Assembly: GCA_029210905.1 (NCBI GenBank) | Contig: JARGGF010000224.1 | Coordinates: forward strand, 1-7,084 | Length of the DNA stretch: 7,084 bases | Direction of reading: 5' to 3' | Origin: Bacteroidales bacterium | GTDB taxonomy: Bacteria; Bacteroidota; Bacteroidia; Bacteroidales; NBLH01 | In this document: positions 6,060 through 7,084 of the stretch, one piece after another | Layout: each line of letters begins with the position of its first letter | Numbering within the stretch: position 1 is the stretch's first letter | Notes under the pieces: model-generated | Database searches by the model: none | What the model was told of the DNA's origin: nothing | Seen by the model: only the letters and a program-made list of their open reading frames with translations | Translations under genes and position numbers: made by a program

Positions 6060-6593
6060 TTAGCCTTTCACATTCTCCTTATTATAAAACCCCAAAATAA
6101 TCCCTAAAACTACTGACCAAACAGCAGCTAATCCAATCTGAAAAGGTCTGTCTAAAATAAAAGTGATGGTGTGTGCAGGAATCCAGAACCACAATAAAGA
6201 AAGCATACCCTTATTGATATTGGCCCAATTATTTTGTTTTGCAATTACATTGTCAAAAAAACGGTGCATAATCACTAAAAATGGCCCAAATTGAAGGTTC
6301 ATTGTGGTTGAAATCGCAAAAGCATAACCAAATTTATTCATTTCAGGAAGCATACCGTGCCCTGTTAGTCCATCAACAAAGCCATGAAAACCAATAAAAG
6401 CGTATTTAATAAAAATAGCCAGAATAGCCCATTCTAACATTTTCAATATCAATGTTATAACACTGTATGGAACAAAAAACTTACCTTTTATAATCCATTT
6501 GGCAATGGTGTCTCCCAAAGTGCCTAAAATTGCAAATTGAATCATTGCAGTAATAATAGGGTACGCTTTTACAGTGTCAATATACCAGTTCAT
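6060..6593 (-). CDS. Integral membrane protein resembling the Mpv17/PMP22 family
   Basis: The product is 177 aa and very hydrophobic, with likely membrane segments at about 12-34, 43-65, 90-111, 130-147 and 152-171. The pattern fits Mpv17/PMP22-type proteins: W3-x-x-Y...YP (11-12) near the N-terminus, GD (27-28) at the end of helix 1, NLQFGP (99-104) in the middle, and a C-terminal signature WFWIPAHTITF (135-145), then RP (149-150) and W159 before the last helix. In eukaryotes this family forms small organelle membrane channels; the bacterial role is not known to me, so no function is assigned. The length matches Mpv17 proteins. ATG 6593 is the natural start, just before the first amphipathic segment. 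The gene follows the DUF4956 gene on the same strand after a 104-bp gap, which may contain its own promoter. The family call rests on motif resemblance only. Confidence 0.65.
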   Translation of the reverse strand: MNWYIDTVKAYPIITAMIQFAILGTLGDTIAKWIIKGKFFVPYSVITLILKMLEWAILAIFIKYAFIGFHGFVDGLTGHGMLPEMNKFGYAFAISTTMNLQFGPFLVIMHRFFDNVIAKQNNWANINKGMLSLLWFWIPAHTITFILDRPFQIGLAAVWSVVLGIILGFYNKENVKG

Positions 6594-6610
6594 CGTTTTT
6601 AGTTTTTGTG

Positions 6611-6618
6611 CGAAATTA
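6611..6618 (-). promoter_or_regulatory. Possible -7 box upstream of the Mpv17-like gene
   Basis: The minus strand reads TAATTTCG, one base from TAnnTTTG, 17 bases before the ATG at 6593. The same 8 bases recur at 6629-6636, 18 bp further upstream. No -33 element is evident and the leader would be under about 12 nt, so this is a tentative call. Confidence 0.25.
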
Positions 6619-6697
6619 ACAGGAATATCGAAATTAAAATATGATTTTTGAGGTGTCTGATATGTTTAATAAAGGCCAGAGCAGATAGCAACATTGA

Positions 6698-7084
6698 TTA
6701 ATCATCATCATCGTCATTATTGCTTAGCGCAGAAATATCATTGGAAAAACTAATGGCTGATTTTTTTTCGAAGTAGTATATCTTAACAATAGCAGTGTCT
6801 CGCAGAAAATTTATTTCACCAACCTCTACCCTATTGATTTTTAATCCTGTCCTTTCCTCCAGATCTTTGAGCAACATTGGAAGATTCTCAGGTTTAATTA
6901 ATTCAATACGCTCATATACAATGGTTTTTGAAGCTTCGTGTTCGAGTAAAAATACCCTTTCAAGCAGCCAGCTGGCACCAATTATCGCAATATTGCTAAA
7001 AAATAACTCCGCATAACTGATATTATCGCCTGATAGTGCATTGATAACTGAAATGCCAATAACAAGAAACAAATAGGTCATTTC
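6698..7084 (-). CDS. DUF4956 domain membrane protein, C-terminal part (runs off right edge)
   Basis: The frame stays open to the window edge, where a GAA codon precedes the ATG at 7079-7081. The run E-M-T-Y-L-F matches an internal position in DUF4956 proteins as I know them, so this Met is not the start and about 80-100 N-terminal residues lie outside. Visible are two membrane helices (around YLFLVIGISVINAL and AELFFSNIAIIGASWLL), then a soluble domain with ELIKPENLPMLLKDLEERTG and the signature VEVGEINFLRDTAIVKIYY. Such proteins often occur beside VTC-like polyphosphate polymerase genes, so a partner could lie just beyond the edge; this is family knowledge, not seen here. The biochemical role is unknown. 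The protein ends in SNNDDDDD, an unusually acidic tail. Confidence 0.85.
   Translation of the reverse strand, partial: EMTYLFLVIGISVINALSGDNISYAELFFSNIAIIGASWLLERVFLLEHEASKTIVYERIELIKPENLPMLLKDLEERTGLKINRVEVGEINFLRDTAIVKIYYFEKKSAISFSNDISALSNNDDDDD

Noticed and set aside
6795..7016. 73-codon plus-strand frame over the DUF4956 gene
   Set aside because: It is the antisense shadow of conserved DUF4956 sequence.
1..7084. CRISPR array, insertion sequence or phage integration boundary
   Set aside because: There are no spaced direct repeats, no transposase or integrase frames, and no duplicated tRNA 3' end in the window.

Overview
The window looks like chromosomal DNA of a Bacteroidota bacterium, probably of the Bacteroidales/Marinilabiliales/Flavobacteriia type. 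The signs are AT-rich spacers, several perfect TAnnTTTG -7 boxes of the Bacteroidota housekeeping sigma factor, weak Shine-Dalgarno signals, a LeuRS with the KMSKR loop and long mid-domain insertions I associate with this phylum, and a DUF4956 membrane protein. No species is claimed.

Left edge (1-619): the 3' end of a gene with a variable TEQV/TPQV tandem tail and a C-terminal winged-helix-like domain of the kind found at the end of Schlafen-AlbA_2 ATPase-like regulators and some Fic proteins. One base is missing inside the repeat tract, so the gene is broken as written. A non-coding spacer follows.

Centre left (577-951): a minus-strand tRNA-Arg(UCG) with its own terminator, then a divergent promoter region. 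Two outward-facing TACTTTTG boxes sit in a perfect 15-bp inverted repeat, one serving the tRNA and one serving leuS. The tRNA has an unusual but mutually compensating elbow pair, A19-U56 in place of G19-C56.

Centre (952-5261): leuS, full length, starting at the ATG at 952. After a spacer with a stem-loop and a good promoter comes a lipoprotein M23 peptidase of MepM-like architecture, in which the usual HxH motif reads HLD.

Right (5290-7084, all minus strand): a two-gene toxin-antitoxin module (antitoxin first, TAATG-coupled to a ParE/RelE-family toxin) with its own promoter; a five-helix membrane protein resembling the Mpv17/PMP22 family; and the C-terminal half of a DUF4956 protein that runs off the right edge. 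The M23 gene and the toxin gene converge with only 28 bp between stop codons.

These are mostly separate transcription units rather than one pathway. tRNA-Arg and leuS share a divergent control region and both serve translation. I see no insertion sequence, CRISPR array, phage gene or clearly new multi-gene system. The most interesting points are the tRNA elbow covariation, the in-repeat frameshift, the HLD variant in the peptidase and the antitoxin of uncertain family.
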